From the NCBI GenBank assembly GCA_023435335.1, contig JAEYRU010000285.1:14435-78434 (forward strand): 64,000 nt of DNA, in the 5' to 3' direction. Of this stretch, positions 8,922 to 17,762 are shown piece by piece (the first letter of the stretch is position 1; each line of letters starts with the position of its first letter). Position numbers and translations under genes: made by a program. The DNA is from Pseudomonadota bacterium (lineage in GTDB: Bacteria > Pseudomonadota > Alphaproteobacteria > Rhizobiales > Rhizobiaceae). The notes under the pieces were generated by a model. The model searched no databases, was not told the DNA's origin, and saw only the letters and a list, made by a program, of their open reading frames with translations.

Positions 8922-10937
8922 ATGAAGAAATACGCACTGATCGGCGCGCTTTCCGCGTCGGCAATCGCCCTTTCGGCACAGGCGTCCTTTGCCGACTATG
9001 AATTGACGATCCTGCATATCAACGACTGGCACAGCCGTATTGAATCCAACAACGCGTTCGAATCGACCTGCTCCGCCGAGGACGAAACCGCCGGCAAGTG
9101 CATCGGCGGCGCCGCGCGGCTGGTGACGGCGATCGCGCAGCGGCGCGCGGCGCTGGAAGGCCAGAACGTCCTGTTGCTCAACGGCGGCGACAACTTCCAG
9201 GGCTCTCTCTTTTACACCACCTACAAGGGCAAGGCTGAGGGCGAGTTTCTCAACCTTATGAAGTTCGATGCCATGACTGTCGGCAACCATGAGTTCGACG
9301 ACGGCGAGGACGCGCTGGTCCCCTTCCTTGAGATGGCGGAGTTTCCGGTTCTGAGCGCGAATGTGAACCCGAATGCCCAGTCTCGCGTCGGCGACATGAT
9401 CAAGCCGTCCGTGGTGCTCGACGTCGGAGGCGAGAAGATTGGCATTGTCGGCGCCGTCACCAACGACACGCCGGAGATCGCGATGCCCGGTCCCAACATC
9501 TGGATCGAGGACGACATCGCGACGATCACCGCCGAAGTCGAGAAGCTCAAGGCCGAAGGCATCAACAAGATCATCGCCCTTACCCATGTCGGCTACGAGC
9601 GCGACAAGGAGCGGATCGCGATGATTCCGGGGGTCGACGTCGTTGTCGGCGGCCATTCGCATACGCTGCTCCACAACAGCGACGCGAAGGCGGCAGGTCC
9701 TTACCCGACCATGGTTGACAATCCGGAAGGCTACCAGGTGCCGGTCACCCAGGCCGCCTCCTATTCAAAATATCTCGGCGAGTTCAAGGTCGTTTTCGAC
9801 GACGAGGGTGTGGTGAAGTCCGCCTCGGGTGATCCCCTGTTCCTCGACGCATCGATCGAGCCGGACGCCGCAGTGCTTGCGCGAATTCAGGAACTGGCGG
9901 CGCCGATCGAGGAACTCAAGGGCCGGGAGGTCGCCGAGGCCACCAAGAGCATCGACGGCAGCCGCGACAGTTGCCGCGCGAGAGAATGCGAGATGGGCAA
10001 TCTTGTCGCCGATGCGATCCTCGATCGCGTCAAGGATCAGGGCGTCCAGATCGTGTTCCAGAACGGCGGCGGCCTGCGCGCCTCGATCGACGAGGGTGTG
10101 GTCACGATGGGCGAGGTGATCAGCGTCCTGCCCTTCCAGAACACGCTCGCCACATTCCAACTGACCGGCAAGGATATCGTTGCTTCGCTCGAGCACGGCG
10201 TCAGCGGCATCGAGGAGGGCAAGGGCCAGTTCCCGCAGGTTGCCGGCCTGAAATACACCTTCGACAAATCCGTCGCGCCCAACGAGGGTCGCATCCAGTC
10301 GGTCGAGGTGCAGGAGGGTGATGGCTGGGTCGCCATAGAGCCGGACAAGACCTATACGGTTGCAACGAACAACTTCATGCGCAACGGCGGCGACGGCTAC
10401 AAGCTGTTCGCCAGCAATGGCCAGAACGCCTATGATTACGGCCCGGGCCTTGAGCAGGTTCTCGCGGACTACCTCGCCGCCAACCGCCCCTACACCCCGA
10501 AGATCGACGGCCGCATCGCCGAGGTGATGGCTGCCGCGGCGCCTGCCGAACCGGCCGAGCCGGCTGCAGCGGAATCGGCCACTCCCGAGCTTCCGGCGGG
10601 CTCCGACGCGATTGCAGGCACGCCACCAGCCGTTGAGCCTGCCACCGAAGCGACAGCGGCCCCCGCTGCGGAAGCCACTACCCCTGCCGCGCCGGCCGCC
10701 CCGGCAGCGGAAGCTACGGCTCCCGCGGCAACTGCCGCGCCGGCTGCACCAGCGGAAACCGCGGCCCCGGCAGCGCAGGAGACCTACACGGTCGTGGCCG
10801 GCGACAGCCTGTGGCGCATCGCGGCCAAGGTGCTCGGCGACGGGGCCAAGTGGCAGGCCATCGCCGACGCCAACGGGATGCAGGCGCCCTATCGGCTCTC
10901 GGTCGGCCAGGAACTGAAGCTCCCAGCGGCCAATTGA
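8922..10937 (+). CDS. Periplasmic 5'-nucleotidase/UDP-sugar hydrolase with C-terminal LysM
   Basis: 671-residue exported enzyme. After a signal peptide ending ...AQASFA comes the metallophosphatase domain, with metal motifs LHINDWH, NGGDNFQG, GNHEFDDG and GGHSHT. Next is the 5'-nucleotidase C-terminal domain (QNGGGLRASI, NNFMRNGGDGY). A long Ala/Pro/Glu linker follows at about residues 530-625, then a LysM domain (TYTVVAGDSLWRIAAKV...) ending the protein. LysM binds peptidoglycan, so the enzyme is probably held in the periplasm next to the wall and scavenges nucleotides. ATG 8922 is preferred over GTG/ATG options upstream because GGGAGA lies 7 bases before it. Confidence 0.93.
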   Translation: MKKYALIGALSASAIALSAQASFADYELTILHINDWHSRIESNNAFESTCSAEDETAGKCIGGAARLVTAIAQRRAALEGQNVLLLNGGDNFQGSLFYTTYKGKAEGEFLNLMKFDAMTVGNHEFDDGEDALVPFLEMAEFPVLSANVNPNAQSRVGDMIKPSVVLDVGGEKIGIVGAVTNDTPEIAMPGPNIWIEDDIATITAEVEKLKAEGINKIIALTHVGYERDKERIAMIPGVDVVVGGHSHTLLHNSDAKAAGPYPTMVDNPEGYQVPVTQAASYSKYLGEFKVVFDDEGVVKSASGDPLFLDASIEPDAAVLARIQELAAPIEELKGREVAEATKSIDGSRDSCRARECEMGNLVADAILDRVKDQGVQIVFQNGGGLRASIDEGVVTMGEVISVLPFQNTLATFQLTGKDIVASLEHGVSGIEEGKGQFPQVAGLKYTFDKSVAPNEGRIQSVEVQEGDGWVAIEPDKTYTVATNNFMRNGGDGYKLFASNGQNAYDYGPGLEQVLADYLAANRPYTPKIDGRIAEVMAAAAPAEPAEPAAAESATPELPAGSDAIAGTPPAVEPATEATAAPAAEATTPAAPAAPAAEATAPAATAAPAAPAETAAPAAQETYTVVAGDSLWRIAAKVLGDGAKWQAIADANGMQAPYRLSVGQELKLPAAN

Positions 10938-10953
10938 CCGGACCATGGTCCAC

Positions 10954-10989
10954 AAAAGCCCCGTGGGAGCGATCCCGCGGGGCTTTTTT
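10954..10989 (+). terminator. Rho-independent terminator after the nucleotidase gene
   Basis: A 12-bp stem (10957-10968 with 10973-10984, one G-T wobble) closed by the GNRA-type tetraloop GCGA and followed by six T residues. It lies 17 bases after the nucleotidase stop and before the hemH promoter region. Confidence 0.92.
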
Positions 10990-11071
10990 GATCCTGGCTG
11001 CCTGCGGCCATGCGGATCATTGAATTTGGTGCCCCACTGCATAAGTTGCGCGTCAACAAGGAGCCCGTCCG

Positions 11072-12136
11072 ATGAACCTGACCCCGAAGCTATCCGACGC
11101 GCAGACGAAGGCCATCGGGCCGCTTCCGGCGGGCCATCCCCAGGTCCGGATCGGCAGGATCGGCATCCTGTTGCTCAATCTCGGCACGCCTGACGGGACG
11201 GACTACGGCTCGATGCGGCGATATCTCAGGGAGTTCCTGTCCGATCCCCGCGTCATAGAGCTCAACAAGGCGATCTGGTACCCGATCCTGTACGGCGCCG
11301 TGCTCACGACCAGGCCGCAGAAGTCGGGCGCCAACTATGCCAAAATCTGGAACCGCGAGAAGGACGAGTCTCCCCTGCGCACGATCACGCGCGCCCAGGC
11401 CGAGCGCCTTGCGGCAGTGTTCGCGAATGACGAGAGGATCGTGGTGGAATGGGGCATGCGTTATGGAAACCCCTCGGTCAGCAGCGCGGTCGACCGGCTC
11501 ATGCAGCAGGGCTGCGACCGTATCCTCGCTTTCCCGCTTTATCCGCAGTTCTCTGCGACGACGACGGCTACAGCCAACGACCAGCTCTATCGGGCGCTCA
11601 TGAAGATCCGGCACATGCCGACGGTGCGCAGCGTGCCGCCCTATTTCGACGAGCCGATCTATATCGAGGCGCTGGCCCGCTCGATCGAGCAGCATCTGGC
11701 GGGGCTGGATTTTGAGCCGGAGGTCGTGCTCGCCTCCTACCACGGCATCCCCAAGGCCTATTTCGAGAAGGGGGACCCCTATCATTGCCACTGCCAGAAG
11801 ACGACGCGCCTGCTGCGCGAGCGGCTGGGCTGGAGCGACAAGCGCTTGATTACGACGTTCCAGTCACGCTTCGGCGCGCAGGAATGGCTGCAGCCCTACA
11901 CAGACAAGACGGTGGAAAGGTTGGCGAAGGAGGGTATCCGGTCGATAGCCGTGGTCAATCCCGGGTTTTCGGCCGACTGCATCGAAACCCTCGAGGAAAT
12001 CGCCGGCGAGGTGGCCGAGATCTTTCATCATGCCGGCGGCGTCAATTTCAGTCACATCCCCTGTCTCAACGACAGCGACGAAGGCATGGCGGTCATCGAG
12101 GCAATGGTCCGGCGCGAACTTGGCGGCTGGCTCTGA
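11072..12136 (+). CDS. hemH: Ferrochelatase
   Basis: Inserts Fe2+ into protoporphyrin IX in the last step of heme synthesis. 354 residues. The N-terminal block LLLNLGTPDG and the family active-site histidine in ASYHGIP are present. The segment PYHCHCQKTT holds two Cys, and the C-terminal block VVNPGFSADCIETLEEI is the ferrochelatase signature region. A soluble or membrane-peripheral cytoplasmic enzyme. ATG 11072 is preceded by AAGGAG at 9 bases. It is insulated upstream by the terminator at 10954-10989 and stands as a single gene, 107 bases before the SPFH gene. Confidence 0.96.
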   Translation: MNLTPKLSDAQTKAIGPLPAGHPQVRIGRIGILLLNLGTPDGTDYGSMRRYLREFLSDPRVIELNKAIWYPILYGAVLTTRPQKSGANYAKIWNREKDESPLRTITRAQAERLAAVFANDERIVVEWGMRYGNPSVSSAVDRLMQQGCDRILAFPLYPQFSATTTATANDQLYRALMKIRHMPTVRSVPPYFDEPIYIEALARSIEQHLAGLDFEPEVVLASYHGIPKAYFEKGDPYHCHCQKTTRLLRERLGWSDKRLITTFQSRFGAQEWLQPYTDKTVERLAKEGIRSIAVVNPGFSADCIETLEEIAGEVAEIFHHAGGVNFSHIPCLNDSDEGMAVIEAMVRRELGGWL

Positions 12137-12243
12137 CGATCCGGTTGTCCACAATCGGACGCGACCAAGTTGTAACTGCCTCCCGCTGGGCTTAGATCAG
12201 TCTAGGGCGCTCAGACGCGCAACTCTGTCGGGAGGCTATCGCC

Positions 12244-13188
12244 GTGTTCTCAGGCTTCGACATCTTGATCGGCGTTCTCGCCGTACTCGTCTTGCTGCTC
12301 ATCTTTGCCGGCATCAAGACAGTGCCGCAGGGCTACAATTACACGGTGGAGCGTTTCGGCCGCTATACGCGCTCGTTGACGCCGGGCCTCAATATTATCG
12401 TTCCGTTCATCGACCGCATCGGCGCCAGAATGAACATGATGGAACAGGTGCTCGACGTTCCCACGCAGGAGATCATCACCCGTGACAACGCCATTGTCGC
12501 CGTCGACGGCGTTGCCTTCTACCAGGTGCTCAATGCGCCGCAGGCCGCATATCAGGTCGCCGGGCTCGAAAACGCAATCCTCAACCTCACAATGACCAAC
12601 ATCCGCTCGGTCATGGGCTCGATGGACCTGGACGAGCTTCTCTCCAACCGCGACGCCATCAACGAGCGCCTGCTGCGCATCGTCGACGAGGCGGCCAGCC
12701 CGTGGGGCATCAAGATGACCCGCGTCGAGATCAAGGACATCAACCCCCCGGCTAACCTCGTGGAATCGATGGCGCGTCAGATGATGGCGGAGCGCAACAA
12801 GCGCGCGCAGATCCTCGAGGCCGAAGGCCTGAAGCAAGCGCAGATACTCGAGGCCGAGGGCCGCCGTGAGGCCGCCTTCCGCGACGCCGAGGCACGCGAA
12901 CGCGCCGCCGAGGCAGAGGCGCGCGCGACGCAGGTCGTGTCCGAGGCGATTGCCAAGGGCGATGTCCAGGCGATCAACTACTTCGTCGCGCAGCGCTATA
13001 CCGAGGCGATGGCCAAGATCGGCTCCGGAACCAACAGCAAGGTCGTGCTCATGCCCTTGGAGGCGTCGTCGCTGATCGGCTCGCTTGGCGGCATCGGGGC
13101 CATCGCAAAGGAGGTGTTCGGCGACGCCCCGCAGGCGGCGCAGCGCACGCCCGCTCGTCCGCCGATCACCGGCCCGGACCGCGGCTGA
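12244..13188 (+). CDS. SPFH/stomatin-type membrane protein (QmcA-like)
   Basis: 314 residues: one N-terminal transmembrane helix ([18 protein letters not shown]), then the SPFH/band-7 domain beginning [15 protein letters not shown], and an Ala/Glu-rich coiled-coil helix (about residues 180-240, [16 protein letters not shown] type), followed by a Pro-rich tail. Proteins of this family assemble into ring-like cages in membrane microdomains and often guard or scaffold membrane proteases. It starts at GTG 12244 with GGGAGG about 9 bases upstream, and is followed after 21 bases by the NfeD partner, the usual pairing. Confidence 0.92.
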   Translation: MFSGFDILIGVLAVLVLLLIFAGIKTVPQGYNYTVERFGRYTRSLTPGLNIIVPFIDRIGARMNMMEQVLDVPTQEIITRDNAIVAVDGVAFYQVLNAPQAAYQVAGLENAILNLTMTNIRSVMGSMDLDELLSNRDAINERLLRIVDEAASPWGIKMTRVEIKDINPPANLVESMARQMMAERNKRAQILEAEGLKQAQILEAEGRREAAFRDAEARERAAEAEARATQVVSEAIAKGDVQAINYFVAQRYTEAMAKIGSGTNSKVVLMPLEASSLIGSLGGIGAIAKEVFGDAPQAAQRTPARPPITGPDRG

Positions 13189-13209
13189 CGCAGGCCGGGA
13201 GGACGCATC

Positions 13210-13668
13210 ATGCTGTCCAGCATCTTTTCAGAACTCGGCCCCTGGAATTGGATGGTGTTGGGCTTTGCCCTGCTCGCACTTGAGATCCTGGTCCCCGGAG
13301 TCTTCCTGCTTTGGATCGGAATTGCGGCGATCCTGACCGGCGCTCTGTCGCTGCAGCTGTGGGAATGGGGATTCTGGACCTGGCAGGTCCAGATGCTCGT
13401 TTTTCTCGGGCTGTCGCTGGTTTCGGCGTTCGCCGGCAAGAAGATCATGCGCGGGACCGAGCAGGAAACCGACGAGCCGCTGCTCAACAGGCGCGCCGAG
13501 CAGATGGTCGGACGCACCGCGACGCTCGCCGACCCGATTACCGAGGGAGTGGGTCGCGTGAAGCTGGGCGATACGGTCTGGCGGGTCTTCGGCCCTGACC
13601 TTCCGGCCGGAACGCGCGTGCGTATCGTTGCCGCCCGCGGAGGCGATCTGACGGTGCAGGCGGAGTAG
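13210..13668 (+). CDS. NfeD-family membrane protein, partner of the SPFH protein
   Basis: 152-residue short-form NfeD protein. The hydrophobic N-terminal half has three closely spaced transmembrane helices (WMVLGFALLALEIL, FLLWIGIAAILTGALSL, VFLGLSLVSAFAG). A C-terminal OB-fold domain follows (MVGRTATLADPI...LGDTVWRV...TRVRIV). NfeD OB domains are thought to bind SPFH rings. GGGAGG precedes the ATG at 13210; it is in an operon with the upstream SPFH gene. Confidence 0.92.
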   Translation: MLSSIFSELGPWNWMVLGFALLALEILVPGVFLLWIGIAAILTGALSLQLWEWGFWTWQVQMLVFLGLSLVSAFAGKKIMRGTEQETDEPLLNRRAEQMVGRTATLADPITEGVGRVKLGDTVWRVFGPDLPAGTRVRIVAARGGDLTVQAE

Positions 13669-13707
13669 CCCGGTCCTTCGAGGGAAGCGGCCGCTGTCAA
13701 CGCTCCA

Positions 13708-13715
13708 TTAACCAT
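13708..13715 (+). promoter_or_regulatory. Possible CtrA-type half site (TTAACCAT)
   Basis: The octamer TTAACCAT lies 63 bases upstream of the outer-membrane barrel gene. It equals the short CtrA recognition motif described in Sinorhizobium, and a degenerate match follows downstream (TTTACGG). One octamer can occur by chance, so this is only a pointer. Confidence 0.25.
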
Positions 13716-13778
13716 CGGCATTTACGGTTCGGTAAGCATCGGCGCGCCTTGCGCCGGCTCAACCCGTTTCAGGTGACG

Positions 13779-15431
13779 ATGCCGCGCGTCCCGCCAATCC
13801 GCATAGGCCGCAGGTCAGCATGTCTCCGCATCGCGTTGGCAGGCAGCGTAAGCGCGCTGACATGCCTGTCCGCTTTCGCCCAGGATACCGGCGCCCTGCG
13901 CGGCTCCATCCTGCTCGACCGCTCAGACCGGCCGCGTGCCCTGGTTACCCAACCCGCGGATCAGGGGCCAGCCGCCCAATACCGCCCCGTAAGTCCCGGA
14001 GCCCTGCCCGACGATGAGTTGGAGGGTGAACTGGACGGAGGTAGCGAGAGCTCGTCTCGCCGCCCCGTCACCAACCGGGCTGTCCTCCCGGAAACTCCGG
14101 CCTCGCGCGAGGGCGAACAAGCGCCCGGCGCAAGGCGCGCCACCGCAACCCAACCGCTTCAGGATCGCGATCCAACCACCACGGGCACTGTAGCCGCTCG
14201 CGGCATCGATGCGCTTGACCTCGAACGCAATACCGCCGTGCCGCCGGACTCGGAGCGCGCCGCCGCGATCGAGACGCTGGCGCGCGACGCGGAAGCCGAT
14301 CCATTTCAACCGACCGGCATCCGCCTCGGCTCCTTCCTGCTGCGCCCCTCACTGGAACAGGGCGTCGAGTGGAACTCCAACGCCAGCGGTACCGCCGGCG
14401 GCAGCTCCGATTTCCTTTCGGAGAGCACCTTGCGCCTCAACGCAGCGTCCGACTGGTCGCGTCATTCGGCGTCGCTGGACGCTTTCGGCACTTACCGGAC
14501 ATCGGTCACCGGCACCGGTTTCTCGGACTTCCGCGGCGGGGCCGATGCCCGCCTCAATCTCGAGCTGGGCAACGAGTTCACGCTGAACTCGGCTCTCGGC
14601 TATCAGCGCAGGCCCGAGGATGCGAGTTCGCCGGCCGCCGTTCCCGGCACAACAAGCCGCCCGGTACGCGAGACGCTTTCCGGCAGCCTCGGGCTCGAGA
14701 AGGGCGTGGGCAAGTTGCGTCTCGCCGCAACCGGCAACGCCAACCGCAACACCTACGGTGACGCCCAGCTCTCGACGGGCGGCATTCTTTCGCAAGCTGA
14801 TCGCAACCAGACCCTCTATTCCCTTGCCCTGCGGGGCGGCTATGAAGTCTCCCCGGCGCTGACGCCCTTCGTGGAGGCGGAATACGGTCGCCGCATCTAC
14901 GATAACAGCGTCGACGCCGGCGGCTACATGCGCTCGGCGAACCGCTACGGCCTGCGCGCCGGCGCCGCCCTCGACCTGGGAGAGAAGCTCAACGGCGAAC
15001 TGTCAGCCGGCTGGATATTCGAGAACCCCGACGACGCGCGCCTGGGCGCTGTTTCCGGCCTCTCCGTCCAGGGCAACCTATTGTGGTCGCCGATCCGCGG
15101 CACCTTGGTGGCTCTGACGGGGTCGACCGAGGTGGAAGGATCGACGACGCCGGGAGCCTCCGGGTCGATCCTCTACGCCTCGACACTGGCCGTATCGCGC
15201 GAACTGCGCGCCAACCTGACGGGCACGGCCACCATGGGTGCTGCCTGGCGCCACTATGCCGCAAGCAGCGACCGGGATTTCACTTTGAGCGCCGAGGCGA
15301 GCCTCACCTGGTGGTTGAACCGCCACGCGGGCATCCGCGCCCGCGCCCGCCATGAACTGACCGACAGCACCATCCCGGTGCGCAACGCCCAGTCCACCAG
15401 CGTCTATCTCGGCGTGACGCTGCGGAGGTGA
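13779..15431 (+). CDS. Outer-membrane beta-barrel protein
   Basis: 550 residues. A basic N-terminus and hydrophobic segment (IALAGSVSALTCLSAFAQ) form a signal peptide. A low-complexity periplasmic stretch rich in Pro, Arg and Glu follows, up to about residue 165. From about residue 185 the protein is a run of alternating amphipathic strands (LRLNAASDW, SLDAFGTYR, LNLELGNEFTL, TPFVEAEYGRRIY) ending in a C-terminal strand SVYLGVTLRR, like an 12-16-stranded barrel of the exopolysaccharide-porin/DUF type. ATG 13779 has AGGTGA three bases upstream; a TTG at 13749 is an alternative. Substrate unknown; the nearby galU on the other strand hints at envelope polysaccharide but proves nothing. Confidence 0.75.
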   Translation: MPRVPPIRIGRRSACLRIALAGSVSALTCLSAFAQDTGALRGSILLDRSDRPRALVTQPADQGPAAQYRPVSPGALPDDELEGELDGGSESSSRRPVTNRAVLPETPASREGEQAPGARRATATQPLQDRDPTTTGTVAARGIDALDLERNTAVPPDSERAAAIETLARDAEADPFQPTGIRLGSFLLRPSLEQGVEWNSNASGTAGGSSDFLSESTLRLNAASDWSRHSASLDAFGTYRTSVTGTGFSDFRGGADARLNLELGNEFTLNSALGYQRRPEDASSPAAVPGTTSRPVRETLSGSLGLEKGVGKLRLAATGNANRNTYGDAQLSTGGILSQADRNQTLYSLALRGGYEVSPALTPFVEAEYGRRIYDNSVDAGGYMRSANRYGLRAGAALDLGEKLNGELSAGWIFENPDDARLGAVSGLSVQGNLLWSPIRGTLVALTGSTEVEGSTTPGASGSILYASTLAVSRELRANLTGTATMGAAWRHYAASSDRDFTLSAEASLTWWLNRHAGIRARARHELTDSTIPVRNAQSTSVYLGVTLRR

Positions 15432-15445
15432 GCCCGGCGGGCGCC

Positions 15446-16366
15446 TCAGCCAATCTTGGGGTTCATCTCGGCAGCGACGGCCTGCAGGGTACGGGCGATC
15501 CGCTCGCGCATATCCGGCCGCTCCAGCGCGAAGGCCAGGTTCGCCTCGATGAAACCCTCCGGCGAGCCGCAATCGAATGCACGGCCGCGGAAATGGTAGC
15601 CGAAGAAGGGCTGGCTGGCCTGCAGCTTCAGCATCGCGTCGGTGAGCTGTATCTCGTCTCCGGCCCCGCGCTCCTGTGTGGAAAGGATATCGAATATCTC
15701 GGGCTGCAGGATGTAGCGGCCGTTGAGGTAGAGGTTCGAGGGCGCCGTGCCTCTTGCTGGCTTTTCCACCATGCCCTTGATTTCGAACCCGGAACCGACA
15801 TGAGCACCGGGCTCCACGATCCCGTATTTGTGGGCGTCGTCCGGGTCGCACTCCTGCACCGCGATCACGTTGCCGCCGGTCTCCCCGTAGAGCGAGACCA
15901 TCTGCGTCATACAGCCCGTGTCGGCCTGCATGATCATGTCCGGCAGCAGCAGCGCGAAAGGCTCGTTCCCGACAATCTCGCGCGCGCACCACACGGCATG
16001 GCCCAGGCCCAGCGGGGCCTGCTGGCGCGTGAAGCTGGTCTGGCCCGGCAGCGGCTGGATTCTCTCCAGCATGGCGAGCACGTCGTCCTTGCCCCGGTGC
16101 TCGAGCGTTTCGTAGAGCTCGAACTGCACGTCGAAATGGTCTTCGATCACGCCCTTGTTGCGCCCGGTGACAAAGATCAGGTGCTCGATGCCGGCTTCGC
16201 GCGCTTCTTCGACCACGTAATCGATGACCGGGCGGTCGACGACCGTCAGCATCTCCTTTGGCACTGCCTTGGTCGCGGGCAGAAAGCGGGTCCCCAATCC
16301 CGCGACGGGAAACACGGCCTTCCTGACCGGCCTGCTGGTTGTTGTCGGTGCGATGACTGCCTCCAC
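15446..16366 (-). CDS. galU: UTP-glucose-1-phosphate uridylyltransferase
   Basis: Makes UDP-glucose, the donor for exopolysaccharide, LPS and periplasmic glucans. 306 residues. The nucleotide-binding N-terminal block ([16 protein letters not shown]) with the downstream PKEM lysine segment is clear, followed by QEVSLYGE-type and [15 protein letters not shown] blocks. The likely start is GTG 16366, giving a short non-conserved leader before the first strand. It converges with the barrel gene upstream in the window (14-base gap), with 172 bases to the divergent transglycosylase gene. Confidence 0.95.
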   Translation of the reverse strand: MEAVIAPTTTSRPVRKAVFPVAGLGTRFLPATKAVPKEMLTVVDRPVIDYVVEEAREAGIEHLIFVTGRNKGVIEDHFDVQFELYETLEHRGKDDVLAMLERIQPLPGQTSFTRQQAPLGLGHAVWCAREIVGNEPFALLLPDMIMQADTGCMTQMVSLYGETGGNVIAVQECDPDDAHKYGIVEPGAHVGSGFEIKGMVEKPARGTAPSNLYLNGRYILQPEIFDILSTQERGAGDEIQLTDAMLKLQASQPFFGYHFRGRAFDCGSPEGFIEANLAFALERPDMRERIARTLQAVAAEMNPKIG

Positions 16367-16538
16367 TGTCCGGGCCGGACAATTTCACGCCCGAATTGAA
16401 AGTTATTGAACAGCTTGCGGGGGGTCCGCCGTCAATGGCAATCCGCCCCGGACCATAGAACTTGCGTAAGACTTTGGTAAACTCTTTCCTAACCCCACGG
16501 CCAATAAGGTGTGTCCAGCCATATTGAAGGAGGTGAGG

Positions 16539-17762
16539 ATGCAGGCAAGACGCATTGCGCAATCGGTTCGCCGGCTGGCCGTTTTGGCGACCTTGGCGGC
16601 AGGTCTGTTCGCTATGACCGGTTCCGCATGGGCGGACGCCGGCTTTCAGCGCTGGATCGCGGATTTTCGTAAGGCAGCAACTGCCAGCGGCATTTCCGCC
16701 GCTACTTTCGACAAGGCGTTCCGCGGCGTAACGGCGCCGGATGCAGCGGTGCTGGAGAAGGCCCGCTACCAGCCGGAGTTCCGCATGGAAGCCTGGCAAT
16801 ATGTCGATAACCAGGTCAACGAGCGCTCGATCGCGACCGGGCGGCAGATGGCCCGCCAGTGGAAGCCCTGGCTCGATCGCATCGAGCAACAGTTCGGCGT
16901 CGATCGCCACATCCTCCTGGCCATCTGGTCGATCGAATCCCGGTACGGGGAGATCCTGCAAGACTCCCGAAGGCTGCACAACACCGTGCAGGCCCTTGCG
17001 ACGTTGGCCTATGGCGACCAGCGCCGCGCCAAGTTCGCACGTCAGCAGCTGATAGCTGCGCTGAAGATTCTCCAGCGCGGGGACGTGGCGGCCGCCAATC
17101 TCACGGGTTCGTGGGCTGGTGCAATGGGGCACACGCAGTTCATTCCCACCAGCTTCGAAGCTTGGGCGGTCGACGCGGACGGCGACGGGCGCCGCGACAT
17201 CTGGAATTCCGTGCCCGATGCGCTCGCTTCGGCCGCCAACCTTCTGCGCAAGAACGGCTGGCAGACGGGTCAGACCTGGGGCTACGAGGTGGCGCTGCCC
17301 GCCGGGAAGTTCCCGGGTGGATCCATCTCGCTGAGTCAATGGCAGGCGCTGGGCGTTGTGAGGGCCAACGGAAAGCCGTTCCCAAGGGGCTCGGACAACG
17401 CCGAACTCAAGGTGCCGGGCGGCCGCGAAAGCCCGGCCTTCCTGATGACGCGCAACTTCTTCGTGCTCAAGCGCTACAACAATGCCGACCTTTATGCTCT
17501 GTCCGTCGGCCTGCTTGCCGACCAGATCGCCGGTTACGGCGAACTTGTGCGTGACTGGGCACGGCCGTTCACGCGCCTGACGTCTTCCGAAACCGAGGAA
17601 TTGCAGCGCAAGCTCTCGGCTCTAGGTTACTACGATGGCAACATCGACGGCAGGATCGGTGAAGGATCGAGGGCCGCCATCAAGGCTTTCCAGGCCAGAT
17701 CCGGCTTGACGCAGGACGGCCACCCCAGCAAAGAGGTGCTTTCCATCCTCAGAGGCAGGTGA
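16539..17762 (+). CDS. Lytic murein transglycosylase, MltB family, with peptidoglycan-binding domain
   Basis: 407-residue exported enzyme that cleaves glycan strands to 1,6-anhydro-muropeptides. The signal peptide ends ...TGSAWA. The SLT-type catalytic Glu is E133 in WSIESRYGEI. The MltB-type block GSWAGAMGHTQFIPTSF follows. The C-terminal 60 residues form a PG_binding_1 domain (LQRKLSALGYYDGNIDGRIGEGSRAAIKAFQ). There is no lipobox, so it is periplasmic and soluble rather than anchored. ATG 16539 follows GGAGGTGAGG; upstream in-frame codons from 16509 carry the ribosome site and are not coding. Its stop overlaps the next GTG (GTGA). Confidence 0.93.
   Translation: MQARRIAQSVRRLAVLATLAAGLFAMTGSAWADAGFQRWIADFRKAATASGISAATFDKAFRGVTAPDAAVLEKARYQPEFRMEAWQYVDNQVNERSIATGRQMARQWKPWLDRIEQQFGVDRHILLAIWSIESRYGEILQDSRRLHNTVQALATLAYGDQRRAKFARQQLIAALKILQRGDVAAANLTGSWAGAMGHTQFIPTSFEAWAVDADGDGRRDIWNSVPDALASAANLLRKNGWQTGQTWGYEVALPAGKFPGGSISLSQWQALGVVRANGKPFPRGSDNAELKVPGGRESPAFLMTRNFFVLKRYNNADLYALSVGLLADQIAGYGELVRDWARPFTRLTSSETEELQRKLSALGYYDGNIDGRIGEGSRAAIKAFQARSGLTQDGHPSKEVLSILRGR

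Noticed and set aside
15078..17339. 753-codon minus-strand frame spanning the barrel gene, galU and the transglycosylase
   Set aside because: It crosses three genes on both strands; low-complexity translation without domain pattern. galU is encoded in another minus frame.
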